This document shows positions 1 to 8,288 of a stretch of DNA of 47,467 nt, piece by piece (the stretch's first letter is position 1; each line of letters begins with the position of its first letter). The DNA comes from Clostridium senegalense JC122 (lineage in GTDB: Bacteria; Bacillota; Clostridia; Clostridiales; Clostridiaceae): NCBI RefSeq assembly GCF_000285575.1, contig NZ_HE611050.1, positions 1,193,234 to 1,240,700 on the forward strand. Direction: 5' to 3'. The notes beneath the pieces were generated by a model. It saw only the letters and a program-made list of their open reading frames with translations, ran no database searches and was not told the origin of the DNA. The position numbers and the translations under genes are program-made.

Positions 1-174
1 ATTCTTTTTATAAATAATATTATCTTTTTTTAGTAAATTTAAAGTATTATTATCTAAACTACAATGTAATTCAAATTCACCAGTTGTATAGAATTTTCTA
101 ACCCATTTAAGGGAAATAAAGTTGTCCAATATACCCAAAATTTCTAAATCCTTGTTTAAAATATATAATTCCAC
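1..174 (-). CDS. Tail-associated lysin/baseplate protein (Tal), N-terminal fragment
   Basis: This is an open frame running off the left edge, 58 codons visible, starting at a GTG three bases after the Dit stop codon. The peptide begins VELYILNKDLEILGILDNFI and continues with WVRKFYTTGEFELHC. That pattern is what I recognise as the N-terminus of siphovirus ReqiPepy6 Gp37-like/Tal proteins, which follow Dit and form the tail tip. The position directly downstream of Dit in the tail operon agrees with this. Most of the protein, including any hydrolase domain, is outside the window, so lytic activity cannot be judged. The GTG start is chosen because no ATG is nearby and the homology-like segment begins there. 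Confidence 0.75.
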   Translation of the reverse strand, partial: MELYILNKDLEILGILDNFISLKWVRKFYTTGEFELHCSLDNNTLNLLKKDNIIYKKN

Positions 175-177
175 ACT

Positions 178-1050
178 TTACACCCCTAAATAATTATTTT
201 TATATTTTATAGTCACATTTAAATTTTCTAAATTAGAATCCGCATCATATCGAAATAAATTATCTCCACATTCTAATTGTAAAAATGTACTATCTAAATC
301 TATTAAATTTAATATATTAGTTTCTATATTGTTTAAAATATCTATTATTTTCTTATCTCCAAATTCTGTTGTAACTATAATTTTTTCACCAGCTACCATT
401 GTTTTATTAATTTTTAAAAATTCTCTAGTATTTATATTGAACAAGCTCGGATTAATTAAAGTTCCAGTAGCTAAAAATTCTATTGTTATTCCAGTAGTAA
501 CGTGTCCACTATTATAAACATTAACAATAAGACTGGGTTCTCTATATCCCATTATTATTGGCTTATTAATTGTTGGACGCAATGGGAAAGAAAATGAAGG
601 TTTCCAAAGTGCTATATTAACTTTGTTTTCAATGTAATCTTTAAAGTATGGGATTGGACATATTAAAGATATTACAAATTTCGGTCTACGTTCATTACTC
701 GTAATTGTTGGTGCTTTTTCCACTATACAATCTACATATTTTAATGTATTAGTTGTATCATCTAAAAATATTAATTTTCCTGTTAATTTAGGATTGAATA
801 TTTTTATAAGCCTAGCTCTATTAATATTTTTATTTTCTAAAATAGTACCTTGTAAAATAATATTTCTATTATTTAATGTACTACCGTTATAACTAGAGCC
901 ATCTTGTGCCATACATTTACTTGTATAAATAGTGTTATCTAATCCGCTAATTCCTTCTAACCCATCTAATTGAAATGTATTTGTCCAATTACTAAACTCT
1001 AACTTTTCACCTTTAGAATTCTCAAAAACAATTTTTTCATTCCTATTCAT
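178..1050 (-). CDS. Distal tail protein (Dit)
   Basis: The 290-aa protein fits the phage tail family (Dit, SPP1 gp19.1-like) that forms the hexameric hub between the tail tube and the tip. The N-terminal half (about 1-140) has the family pattern: an early hydrophilic stretch, then LDGLEGISGLD, a NIILQGTILENKN segment and KLTGKLIFLDD typical of the Dit belt domain. The C-terminal 150 residues look like the galectin-like domain. Length is usual for Gram-positive siphophages. It follows the tape-measure gene by 15 bp and precedes Tal by 3 bp, the canonical order. It starts with ATG, and nothing suggests damage. Confidence 0.85.
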   Translation of the reverse strand: MNRNEKIVFENSKGEKLEFSNWTNTFQLDGLEGISGLDNTIYTSKCMAQDGSSYNGSTLNNRNIILQGTILENKNINRARLIKIFNPKLTGKLIFLDDTTNTLKYVDCIVEKAPTITSNERRPKFVISLICPIPYFKDYIENKVNIALWKPSFSFPLRPTINKPIIMGYREPSLIVNVYNSGHVTTGITIEFLATGTLINPSLFNINTREFLKINKTMVAGEKIIVTTEFGDKKIIDILNNIETNILNLIDLDSTFLQLECGDNLFRYDADSNLENLNVTIKYKNNYLGV

Positions 1051-1065
1051 TTGTAACCTACTTTC

Positions 1066-4000
1066 CTAAAATCCTAATCCTAATTCTCTTAGATTATTTT
1101 TTGTTTGCCTTGCAATTTCGCTCGGAGTTGGAACAGGATTATAAATATGTTGAATAACATTAATTCCAGTACCTTTAAAACCTCCTAACATTTTAGATGT
1201 AACTTGAGCAGCCACTTCCTTAGCTGTATTTAATACCATTTGTTCACTTGCATCATGATTATAAATCCTTGTTCCACTAGGTAAATCATATAATTCATAA
1301 CCCTTCTCATTAAGGTATGTTAATCCACCCTCAAAATTATTATTTCCTGTCCAGTTACCGGATACATTTTGAGATTTTTCTTTAGCATCAATTTGCTTAC
1401 GCTGTTCCGTTACTGTATAATCAAAGTTTTTTCCTTCTGGCTGCCAACCACTCCACCATCGTTTTAATTTATCCCATTTACTAAGAATATTACCTGTCAT
1501 TGTATCGACTTGACTATCCAAATCACTATTCATAGCTCTCATTTTATCTATAGCTCCAATGCGTGTTTCTTCTGCTTTTTTTACAGTTTCATCTTTGGTC
1601 TTTTTTGCATCTTCTATAAGAGCTTTGCATTGTTCTCCACTTATTACTTTTGCTTCATCTCTCATTCTAGTTATTGTTGCAACTCTTTTTTCATATTCTT
1701 CATTTGCAGATTTTACCGCATTATCTTTACTTTCATTTAATTTTTGTATGTGTTCGGAGCATTGTTCTGCTGTTATTCTCCCATCATAGTCTTTCATTCT
1801 TTGTAATATTACCTGTGCTTCAACTTCGTTGTCGCTTAGTGTTTTTATTGCTTGTTCCTTCATTTGCTGTTGTATATTATTTATATCTTGTTTTTCTTTA
1901 TCTGTTATTTGTCTATGTTCCTCTTTAGCTCTATTTAAAATATCCGTTATTTGTTTACTATAATCATCTACTGTTGTTTTCTTTGAATTATAAAACTCAT
2001 TTGTTTTAGATAAAATATCTTGTTCTTCTTTATCACTAATAGCTTTACTTTGTGCAAAAAAATCATTTAACTGATTTAAATTTTCTTGTTTATCTTGTTC
2101 AATTCCGGTAGTTATTGTTTCTCCCATATTCTGATATTGTGCCGTTAAATCTGCACAATTTTGAGCAGTTATTGCACTAGAATTTATATATAAATTATTT
2201 AAACTTTGTGTAACCTGTTGGTCTAGATCCAAATATGCTTGTACTTGTTTTTTTGTTTCTTCTGATATTGTTATTGTGCTTTGTTGTGTAGCAATTTGCA
2301 TTGTTCCTTGTGCAGTATTTATTGTTTCATATGTAGTAGTTACTTTATCTGCAAATAAATCAATGGCAGGTACTACTTCTTGTGTCATATTATCGTGAAC
2401 TGCTTTTCCTACAACTATTGCACCACCAATTGCCAATGCGTAAGGTGCTGCTGCTAATGCCGCACCTCCCAATCCTGCTGCCATTGCTCCAAGTCCACTA
2501 GCACCACCGGCAACACCGGCTACGCTTCCTATTGTACTTGTTGCAGTCGTTGTCGTTCCTAATACTCCGGCTAATTTACCAAGTCCACCGGCTAAAGAGC
2601 CAATCATGCTAATCCCACTACCTACAACCTTTAATGTTCCGCCAACGGCTACCCCTAAACCTGTAAGTTTAATAATGTTTTCTTGTGTTTCGGGACTTAA
2701 TTTACTAAACCAATCAACCATTTTACTTAAAGAATCTACAAATTTACTGGCAATTGGAATAAGAACTTCTCCTAATTGTATTCCCACACCCTCAAGTTTT
2801 GATTTAAGTTCGGTTATTTGTCCTTTTAAATTATCTTGCATTGTTTTAGCCACTTCATTTAATGCACCATTTGAATTTTTTAAATCACTTTCAAGCTGAT
2901 TAAATTCTTCACTTGTTCCTGATAAAAGTGCATTTAATGTGTCTATTTGAGTTTTACCACCAATCATGGCTAAATACGTATTTTTTTGTTCTTCAGTACA
3001 ACCTTGTAATTTTTCATTTAATTCTTGTAAAACTACTTTAACGCCTTTAAATTTACCTTCACTATCAAAAGAACTTAATCCTAATTCCTCCATAGCTACA
3101 CCAGCCTGTCCAGCTCCGGAAGTTAAATTTATTAATACAGAGTTTAAAGCAGTACCCGCTTCACTACCTTTTTTACCTCTATTTGCAAGTACGCCAATTA
3201 GTGTTGCACTTTCAGTTAAAGGCACATTTAAGTTTTTAAAAGTTCCACCAACTGAAATATATGCTTCTAGCATTTGCTCTGCTGATGTATTACTTTTTCG
3301 CTGTGCTTGTGTACATACATCTAAATATTCCGGAAGTTCGGCAACTTGTAATCCTAATGATGACATGGAATCCGTCACCAAATCCGAAGCACGCGCTAAA
3401 TCCATATTACCGGCTTCGGATAATCTTAAAACTGGTTCAATACCACTTAAAATCTGACTTGTATTCCAACCGGCTAATCCCATGTAACTCATTGCGTCCG
3501 CTGCGTCCTTTGCACTTTTACTGGTCGCTTTACCCATTTCTTTTGCTTTATCTTCCATAGACTTTAAATCATTGCCGGTTGCACTTGTTATAGCTTGTAC
3601 GTTACTCATACTAGCCTGAAAATCTGAACTTACCTTTAAACTGGCTCCACCTACTGCGACCAAGGGTGCAGTTAATTTTAAAATACTATTTCCCGTACTA
3701 TTAATTTTATCTCCAGTATTTTTTAAACTTTCACTATGCTTTTTTAGTCCTTCTGATGCAACAAGCCATTTATTTTTACTTTCATCTAATTCTTTATTTA
3801 TATTATTTAACTGTCCTTGAGTTTTGTGTATCTCTGCATTTGCTTTGTTTAAATCTGTTTCATATTTTTGTACTTGTTTTGCATTATTTTCTACAGCTTT
3901 CTCAGCCTTTTTATGTTCTTCTGATAATTTATCTATTTCATCTTTAGCTTTTCTTGCTTGTTCGCTTTCCTTGCCGTAAATTTTTATTGCTTCATCATAT

Positions 4001-4317
4001 TTCTTATTAGCTTGTTCTAAGCTACTTTTTAATTTATCTCTAGTAGAAATATTATTTTGCATTTTGATATTAGTATCTTCTATAGCTTTTTTATAAATTT
4101 CTATCTTTTTATTTTGATTTTCTATAGTTTTACTTAATGCTTGTTGAATACTACCTAACTTTTCACTATCTTTACCAAAAGTTTTAATACCTTCACTTGC
4201 TGCCTTAATTTCACTCTGATACTTTTTAGTTTCTGCATTTACGCCTTTTATGTCATTATTATATCCACTTGCGTCTAGTACCATTTTGGCAGTAATTAGT
4301 TTTGTAGTTTCTCCCAT
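1066..4317 (-). CDS. Phage tail tape measure protein (TP901 family)
   Basis: The 1083-aa protein has a long predicted coiled coil (about residues 50-200, rich in K/E/Q). A TP901 core region follows (about 215-420, containing SSDFQASMSNVQAIT and the NTSAEQMLEAY segment). A glycine/alanine-rich hydrophobic stretch lies at about 560-690, and a second helical region of loosely repeated units about 55 residues apart (EQCSEHIQKLNESKDNAVKS, then EQCKALIEDAKKTKDETVKK) lies at about 880-970. The protein sets tail length and is threaded through the tube. It sits downstream of the G/GT chaperones and upstream of Dit, as expected. At 3.25 kb it is the largest gene in the window, which predicts a moderately long tail. 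Reading frame intact. Confidence 0.93.
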   Translation of the reverse strand: MGETTKLITAKMVLDASGYNNDIKGVNAETKKYQSEIKAASEGIKTFGKDSEKLGSIQQALSKTIENQNKKIEIYKKAIEDTNIKMQNNISTRDKLKSSLEQANKKYDEAIKIYGKESEQARKAKDEIDKLSEEHKKAEKAVENNAKQVQKYETDLNKANAEIHKTQGQLNNINKELDESKNKWLVASEGLKKHSESLKNTGDKINSTGNSILKLTAPLVAVGGASLKVSSDFQASMSNVQAITSATGNDLKSMEDKAKEMGKATSKSAKDAADAMSYMGLAGWNTSQILSGIEPVLRLSEAGNMDLARASDLVTDSMSSLGLQVAELPEYLDVCTQAQRKSNTSAEQMLEAYISVGGTFKNLNVPLTESATLIGVLANRGKKGSEAGTALNSVLINLTSGAGQAGVAMEELGLSSFDSEGKFKGVKVVLQELNEKLQGCTEEQKNTYLAMIGGKTQIDTLNALLSGTSEEFNQLESDLKNSNGALNEVAKTMQDNLKGQITELKSKLEGVGIQLGEVLIPIASKFVDSLSKMVDWFSKLSPETQENIIKLTGLGVAVGGTLKVVGSGISMIGSLAGGLGKLAGVLGTTTTATSTIGSVAGVAGGASGLGAMAAGLGGAALAAAPYALAIGGAIVVGKAVHDNMTQEVVPAIDLFADKVTTTYETINTAQGTMQIATQQSTITISEETKKQVQAYLDLDQQVTQSLNNLYINSSAITAQNCADLTAQYQNMGETITTGIEQDKQENLNQLNDFFAQSKAISDKEEQDILSKTNEFYNSKKTTVDDYSKQITDILNRAKEEHRQITDKEKQDINNIQQQMKEQAIKTLSDNEVEAQVILQRMKDYDGRITAEQCSEHIQKLNESKDNAVKSANEEYEKRVATITRMRDEAKVISGEQCKALIEDAKKTKDETVKKAEETRIGAIDKMRAMNSDLDSQVDTMTGNILSKWDKLKRWWSGWQPEGKNFDYTVTEQRKQIDAKEKSQNVSGNWTGNNNFEGGLTYLNEKGYELYDLPSGTRIYNHDASEQMVLNTAKEVAAQVTSKMLGGFKGTGINVIQHIYNPVPTPSEIARQTKNNLRELGLGF

Positions 4318-4334
4318 TTAGAATTTCACATCCT

Positions 4335-4541
4335 TTACCATATAGGTAAATCCTCTATGTTAACTTTTTTAATTTCTTCTTGATGTTTATCAACTTTATT
4401 TTTCAAGTTAATATGTGTCTTAAATAAACTTGTTATTTCTCCAAAAGAACTCTCTAGGAATTCATTTCTGTTATAATTTAATTCTTTTTTTGCAATATAA
4501 AAGAGCCAATCAAACTCAAGTTTGAAAGGCTCTTTATCTAC
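4335..4541 (-). CDS. Tail assembly chaperone GT extension, reached by -1 frameshift
   Basis: This open frame has no start codon of its own. Read in the -1 frame from the slippery site at the end of the upstream chaperone, it gives 68 residues beginning VDKEPFKLEFDWLFYIAKKE and ending NIEDLPIW. In many siphophages gpT is made only as a gpG-T fusion through a -1 slip, and the segment lies in the right place, between gpG and the tape measure gene. If the 93-codon form of gpG is used, the fusion is 161 aa. A matching slippery heptamer and a strong hairpin are visible in the DNA, so this extension is well supported although not tested. Confidence 0.82.
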   Translation of the reverse strand, partial: VDKEPFKLEFDWLFYIAKKELNYNRNEFLESSFGEITSLFKTHINLKNKVDKHQEEIKKVNIEDLPIW

Positions 4542-4549
4542 TTTTTTTC
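4500..4549 (-). promoter_or_regulatory. Programmed -1 ribosomal frameshift signal (slippery site plus stem-loop)
   Basis: The end of the chaperone reads GAA AAA AAG TAG. The heptamer A AAA AAG (4541-4547 on the minus strand) is the classic -1 slippery site, as in dnaX. Five bases downstream a stem-loop begins: an 8-bp perfect outer stem (AAAGAGCC with GGCTCTTT, 4528-4535 with 4500-4507), symmetric two-base internal loops, a 6-bp inner stem (TCAAAC with GTTTGA) and a 4-base loop. The 0-frame TAG lies between heptamer and stem. Spacing and stem strength match known stimulatory structures. Confidence 0.82.
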
Positions 4550-4875
4550 ATTATCCGTATTATTTTCTGTTAGTTTATTTAAATCTAATCCTAAATAATT
4601 AAAGTATAAATCTAATGCAAAATTTACTAATTCTCCATTTATTTGTGACACTGTTAATTCGTCTATTAATTCATCTATTCCCCAATCCTTTTCCAAGCAA
4701 CTACAAGCCATAACAATAACACTATTTTTATATAACTGCTTATTATTTATTAATCCCTCTGTGACTGTTCCATAATTCCCGCTCATTTCATCAATTTTTA
4801 AGATTGTTCTATTAGTCATTTGGAAAGTATACTCAGTATCACCTATTTTAATTTTTTTATTTTATTATTTATCAT
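4538..4875 (-). CDS. Tail assembly chaperone (gpG-like), apparent one-base frameshift near N-terminus
   Basis: The main open frame starts at ATG 4819 (93 aa, MTNRTILKIDEMSG...) but has no good ribosome binding site. An upstream ATG at 4875 has AAAGGG nine bases before it and encodes MINNKIKK before stopping. The bases after the A7 tract (4852-4858), read in the downstream frame, give IKIGDTEYTFQ leading straight into MTNR. Adding one A joins both parts into a 112-aa protein with a normal N-terminus for this chaperone family, which binds the tape measure protein during tail assembly. It lies between the major tail and tape measure genes, and its 3' end carries the -1 site for the GT form. The missing A may be a sequencing error, a mutation or a slippage site. 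Confidence 0.75.
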
Positions 4876-4900
4876 AATGTTACACCCTTTCTAAAGTTAA

Positions 4901-4931
4901 ATAGAGAACAGGATTTAATCCTGTTCTCTAT
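4901..4931 (-). terminator. Hairpin after the major tail gene (weak terminator/attenuator)
   Basis: A perfect 15-bp inverted repeat (4901-4915 with 4917-4931) includes the major tail protein stop codon. On the minus strand it is followed by TTAACTTT, a weak U-rich tail. A hairpin here is common after abundant structural genes and would lower expression of the downstream chaperones. Confidence 0.65.
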
Positions 4932-5503
4932 GCAGTAATTTCTTTTTTCTCTGGAATAATTACACTTTCAAAAAACTTTTCGTCTGTCATGCCTTGCTCT
5001 TCATCTATTTTAAATTTCCATTGACCATTATGTTTTAATGGCTTAAATGTAGCTTTTAATTTTTTAGACTGATTATTTGCCTTTCCTTCTTTACCCTTCA
5101 TTGTTTCATCTGATATTGTAAATTGACCACTATAATATATAAAATATCTAGCTTTTCCATTCCCTTTTAATGCTTTTGCAAGAATAGCCACTTCGGGGGC
5201 TTTATCATTTTCACTATAAATTACTCCTCCACCTTCTGCTATTTTATGTCCTAATAAAAAGGCTTCTTCTTCTTCTTCTAAATCTACAATATCTATTTCT
5301 ACCTCTATACTTTCTAGTGTTGTTTCAGTACTCCAAACAATCCCCTCTGCATAAGCATTATCTGTATTAATTTTAGGCTTGACCCCTATTTCTCTAATAC
5401 CTTCAAAGTATTTGGGAATTTCATATGTCAAAGTTTCCATACTATCCTGTTTTAATTCTGCTATATAAAGTTTTTTTAAGTCCACCATGAAATGTACACT
5501 CAT
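4928..5503 (-). CDS. Major tail protein (phi13/TP901-1 family)
   Basis: The 191-aa tail tube subunit contains the family-like segments FEGIREIGVKPKINTDNAYA and a central acidic run (about residues 73-80). The pattern of a conserved N-terminal beta domain followed by GKARYFIYYSGQF (about 117-129) is typical of phi13-type major tail proteins. The protein polymerises around the tape measure to form the tube. It lies between the tail terminator and the tail chaperones, the standard position. A strong hairpin overlaps its stop codon. The usual size for the family is about 190-200 aa. It starts with ATG. Confidence 0.85.
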   Translation of the reverse strand: MSVHFMVDLKKLYIAELKQDSMETLTYEIPKYFEGIREIGVKPKINTDNAYAEGIVWSTETTLESIEVEIDIVDLEEEEEAFLLGHKIAEGGGVIYSENDKAPEVAILAKALKGNGKARYFIYYSGQFTISDETMKGKEGKANNQSKKLKATFKPLKHNGQWKFKIDEEQGMTDEKFFESVIIPEKKEITA

Positions 5504-5520
5504 TTATAAATACCGCCTTT

Positions 5521-5883
5521 CTAATTGTTGTCAAAATTTCTAGTTATGTTAAATCTTATAGCTTTATGATATAGCTTAGTGTCCTCTTCGTATAAATCTA
5601 CTGCACTATCTCTATTAAAGCCATTTTTAAGCATTATTTCTTTGACCTTTTCTTCTACTTGTGAATAATCTCCTGTTGAAAATATATCAACTTGCACTAT
5701 ATAGGTTGTTTCCCTTTCTTCTCCTTCCGAATATTCCTTACCATATTCATTTATAATTTCATATTCTAAATACATTTCTTTATTAGGATTGTTTGCATGA
5801 AGAAAAAACACACGCCCATCTGCTAATAAATCTAAAATTTCTTTATTGCTCAACGTCTGTTTTACATACTGTTTTATATTCAA
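5521..5883 (-). CDS. Tail completion/terminator protein (DUF3168-like)
   Basis: The 120-aa protein lies directly upstream of the major tail gene, where siphophages encode the tail terminator that caps the tube and joins it to the head. Supporting features are the N-terminal helical segment (NIKQYVKQTLSNKEILDLL), a central beta-rich part with TTYIVQVDIFSTGDYS (about 60-75), and a C-terminal YHKAIRFNITRNF strand. Recognition is by pattern and position, not by a catalytic motif, because none is expected. Confidence 0.7.
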   Translation of the reverse strand: MNIKQYVKQTLSNKEILDLLADGRVFFLHANNPNKEMYLEYEIINEYGKEYSEGEERETTYIVQVDIFSTGDYSQVEEKVKEIMLKNGFNRDSAVDLYEEDTKLYHKAIRFNITRNFDNN

Positions 5884-5893
5884 TTTTTATCAC

Positions 5894-6259
5894 CTACTTA
5901 AACACTTTATCTAATAATTCTTTTGATAATATTTCTATAACTTTATCCTGTGTTCCCGTAACACTTCTTTCAAAGAATCCTATATTCTTTTTGCTCCTAC
6001 TTGTCCCAAATTCTTGAAATATACCGTAAAACATTCCTAGTTTTATTTCTCCTACAACTGCTAAACCATCATTTTTAACTGTTCTTTTTAATTTAGATAA
6101 TTTTCTTGTTTTTCCTTTTGGGGTTTGCATTTCTATTTCATCACCTATTGTATTAACTGCTTTTCTCATACCTTTTTTTATATCAGCATCATCTATAGTT
6201 GCATCTTTGAGCATATCTGTAACTTCTTCTAGTCCTTCAACTTCAATATAATTCATCAA
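5894..6259 (-). CDS. HK97 gp10-like head-tail protein
   Basis: The 121-aa protein has the HK97 gp10 signature: an N-terminal VEGLEEVTDMLKD helix and a central basic region with TPKGKTRKLSKLKRTVK. The conserved strand-turn KLGMFYGIFQEFGTSR (about 73-88), with its aromatic/glycine F-x-E-F-G-T core, follows. Members act at the head-tail joint. The start codon overlaps the stop of the upstream head-closure gene by 4 bp, indicating translational coupling. Intact and of typical length. Confidence 0.83.
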   Translation of the reverse strand: MMNYIEVEGLEEVTDMLKDATIDDADIKKGMRKAVNTIGDEIEMQTPKGKTRKLSKLKRTVKNDGLAVVGEIKLGMFYGIFQEFGTSRSKKNIGFFERSVTGTQDKVIEILSKELLDKVFK

Positions 6260-6594
6260 TATATCTCAATAGCCTTTATTTTTAAATATTTATTTTCATA
6301 TTTTTTATTATCTGTAAATTCTATATTAAAGTGCCTATTATTAAAGTTTATTCTATAATCTTTAGAATCCTTAGAATTTAATACTTCTAACTTTTTATTA
6401 TATCTTACTGTAAATTCTACTGTATTCTCTGCTTGAATTGCTTTAGCACTCCAAAACTCTTTACCATATAAATTATTTACACTTGCCCAAACTGTTTTAT
6501 ACTCTATCCATTTTTCAATATCAAATCCATTAGCTGTTGTTGTACTACTATATTTTTCTATAGTTATTCTTTTATTTAATTTTTCAAAGTTCAA
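6256..6594 (-). CDS. Head closure / head-tail adaptor protein
   Basis: The 112-aa protein matches the head closure family (SPP1 gp16-like, Phage_H_T_join). It has the KRITIEKYSSTTTANGFDIE opening, the WIEYKTVWASVNNLYGKEFW segment (about 27-46) that is very characteristic, and a C-terminal strand YLKIKAIEIY. It plugs the connector after DNA packaging. It follows the gp6-like connector by 18 bp and overlaps the gp10-like gene by 4 bp. Confidence 0.85.
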   Translation of the reverse strand: MNFEKLNKRITIEKYSSTTTANGFDIEKWIEYKTVWASVNNLYGKEFWSAKAIQAENTVEFTVRYNKKLEVLNSKDSKDYRINFNNRHFNIEFTDNKKYENKYLKIKAIEIY

Positions 6595-6612
6595 AATTTC
6601 ACCCCTAATATA

Positions 6613-6924
6613 TTAACTGATGTAATCACATCTTAATTGAAGCTGAAAAATCATTGATTGTACTGTATATCGTACTTTTTCCGATACTCCTGTGCTTTTA
6701 CCTAAATTCGTGTTAAAGCTTCTATTTTCGTAAAAATCGGAAATTAAAACCAAAGCTAATAACTTAGCTTTGGTTTTTGATTTTTCTCCCATTTCTTCAA
6801 TTGGTCTTACTGCGTCCTCTATATAAATTTCAGCATTTTGGATTAATAAATTTATTAAATTATCTTCTTCATCATAATCATCTAGTTTTAAATATTCTTT
6901 AACCTCTTCTAAACTTACTAACAT
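6613..6924 (-). CDS. Head-tail connector protein (gp6/gp15-like)
   Basis: This 103-aa, mostly helical protein begins MLVSLEEVKEYLKLDDYDEE and contains NLINLLIQNAEIYIEDAV, the typical pattern of HK97 gp6/SPP1 gp15 connector subunits that form a ring under the portal. It sits 9 bp downstream of the capsid gene and upstream of head closure, as in related phages. Confidence 0.85.
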   Translation of the reverse strand: MLVSLEEVKEYLKLDDYDEEDNLINLLIQNAEIYIEDAVRPIEEMGEKSKTKAKLLALVLISDFYENRSFNTNLGKSTGVSEKVRYTVQSMIFQLQLRCDYIS

Positions 6925-6933
6925 GATTTATTC

Positions 6934-8112
6934 CTAAACTGCTGCTAAATTTATATCTATTTTCACACCAAACTTTTTAACTCTAGCGTCGGTTTTTTCT
7001 ATAGCTGACTTAGTATCAAATCTTTCTATAATTCTTACTATAGTTTGATTTTTAGTGTATCCAGCTTCTTTGGATTGGTCTATTAAATATTGTTTTCTAT
7101 CAAAGAATTTTATAAGTGTTTTTAAGTCTGCTAATATAAATTCAGCTTTATCCGCAGTTACTGGCATTACTTCGCTATCAACCTCAATTACTGGTCTACC
7201 TTTAAATATTAAGTCCCCGCCATCTGATAATTCTTTTAAAAGTGGTCTACCTTGCTTATCCATTAATCCATCAAGGTATGCTCTTCCTTCACTATTTGTT
7301 ATTATTATTGCTCTATTTCTTGCATTTGGAGCTAAACTGTTTATAGCCGAAACTAATGTGTTATAATCTTCTCCGCTTTTAACTTCTAATAAATCTAAAG
7401 CTCTTTCTATAATTTCAGCATTTTCCGTGTTTACTGCACATTCTGCAAATTCTTCATTTACATACTCCAAAAAGTTTATGCTTTCATCTTCTAAAAGTGA
7501 ATTATCTATGGGTGCAAGCAATCCATAATCATCAATATCATAACTTAATGGCTGTGTTTCTATCATTGCATTAACTAATTCTTTATCTTTAACTAAATTC
7601 GCTAATTTACTAGGTGTATTTCCTTTTCTAACTGGCATTTTACCACTTAGCGAATTAACGGGTATGACATGACAATATTGTTTTAAACCTTGATAACCTT
7701 CTTTTAATTTTTCAAATTCTGTTATAAATTCATGTGGAATTATAGCACCATTGTTATCACTTGAAATTACTGCTCTTTCTTCTTCACTTAATGGATTTTT
7801 AAGAATTGTATTAGCCATTGCTCTTAGCTGTAAACTTCTTGTTTCTTCGTTGCTTCTTATTTCTTTATTTATTTGAGTTCCTTTTGTTGTAAAACTTCTT
7901 TCTTCTTCAATTTTATCTAAGATATTTTGAATTTCTTCTTCTAAAATTTCCGTTCTTGCTTCTACTCTTTCTTTTTCTATTGATTTTTTTCTTGCTTCAT
8001 CTTCTTTATTGTCTGTTGCTGCTGTTCTTATTTCAGTTACCAATGAACTTCTTTTTTCTTCTAATTCCTTTTTCTTTGCTCTTAATTCTTTTAATCTTTC
8101 AAATAAATTCAT
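6934..8112 (-). CDS. Major capsid protein (HK97 fold)
   Basis: The 392-aa protein has an N-terminal coiled-coil scaffold-like delta domain (about 1-95, K/E/R rich) that is normally removed by the prohead protease. The capsid fold follows: LSEEERAVISSDNNGAIIPH (about 110-130), DYGLLAPIDNSLLEDE (about 190-206), the GRPVIEVDSEVMP strand (about 304-316) and FILADLKTLIKFFDRKQYLI near 330-350. The order protease-capsid-connector is conserved, but here a cargo gene separates it from the protease. A terminator-like hairpin lies about 35 bp upstream of its ATG, so its transcription may depend on antitermination or read-through. The ribosome binding site AAAGGAAGG is good. Confidence 0.93.
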   Translation of the reverse strand: MNLFERLKELRAKKKELEEKRSSLVTEIRTAATDNKEDEARKKSIEKERVEARTEILEEEIQNILDKIEEERSFTTKGTQINKEIRSNEETRSLQLRAMANTILKNPLSEEERAVISSDNNGAIIPHEFITEFEKLKEGYQGLKQYCHVIPVNSLSGKMPVRKGNTPSKLANLVKDKELVNAMIETQPLSYDIDDYGLLAPIDNSLLEDESINFLEYVNEEFAECAVNTENAEIIERALDLLEVKSGEDYNTLVSAINSLAPNARNRAIIITNSEGRAYLDGLMDKQGRPLLKELSDGGDLIFKGRPVIEVDSEVMPVTADKAEFILADLKTLIKFFDRKQYLIDQSKEAGYTKNQTIVRIIERFDTKSAIEKTDARVKKFGVKIDINLAAV

Positions 8113-8146
8113 GTTTAATACCTTCCTTTGTTATAATTTTTTGTAT

Positions 8147-8167
8147 AAAAAAAGACCCTGTAGGTCT
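8147..8167 (-). terminator. Terminator between cargo gene and capsid gene
   Basis: On the minus strand AGACC, a 5-base loop, then GGTCT is followed by seven T. It is a short but textbook intrinsic terminator, 35 bp upstream of the capsid ATG and downstream of the DUF2971 gene. Confidence 0.6.
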
Positions 8168-8246
8168 ATATTTAATTTTATTTTGTTTTAATTCGTCTTA
8201 ATCATCAAAAGCACATACATTCAATATAATAAAAATATATCTATAA

Positions 8247-8285
8247 TATAAGCGATAAGCATTTTTATACTTCTTATCGCCTATA
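8247..8285 (-). terminator. Hairpin directly after the DUF2971 gene
   Basis: A 13-bp stem (8247-8259 with 8273-8285) with one G-U pair starts three bases after the DUF2971 stop codon. The 3' side is AT-rich rather than a clean U run, so it is probably a terminator or mRNA-end stabiliser for the cargo gene. Confidence 0.5.
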
Positions 8286-8288
8286 AAC

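Noticed and set aside
2966-3457. 163-codon plus-strand frame opposite the tape measure gene
   Set aside because: Mirror frame of a clear tape measure gene; no ribosome site or family pattern.
4500-4535. Intrinsic terminator after the tail chaperone
   Set aside because: The stem has no U tract on the minus strand and lies 5 bases after a slippery heptamer with a long -1 frame; frameshift stimulation explains it better.
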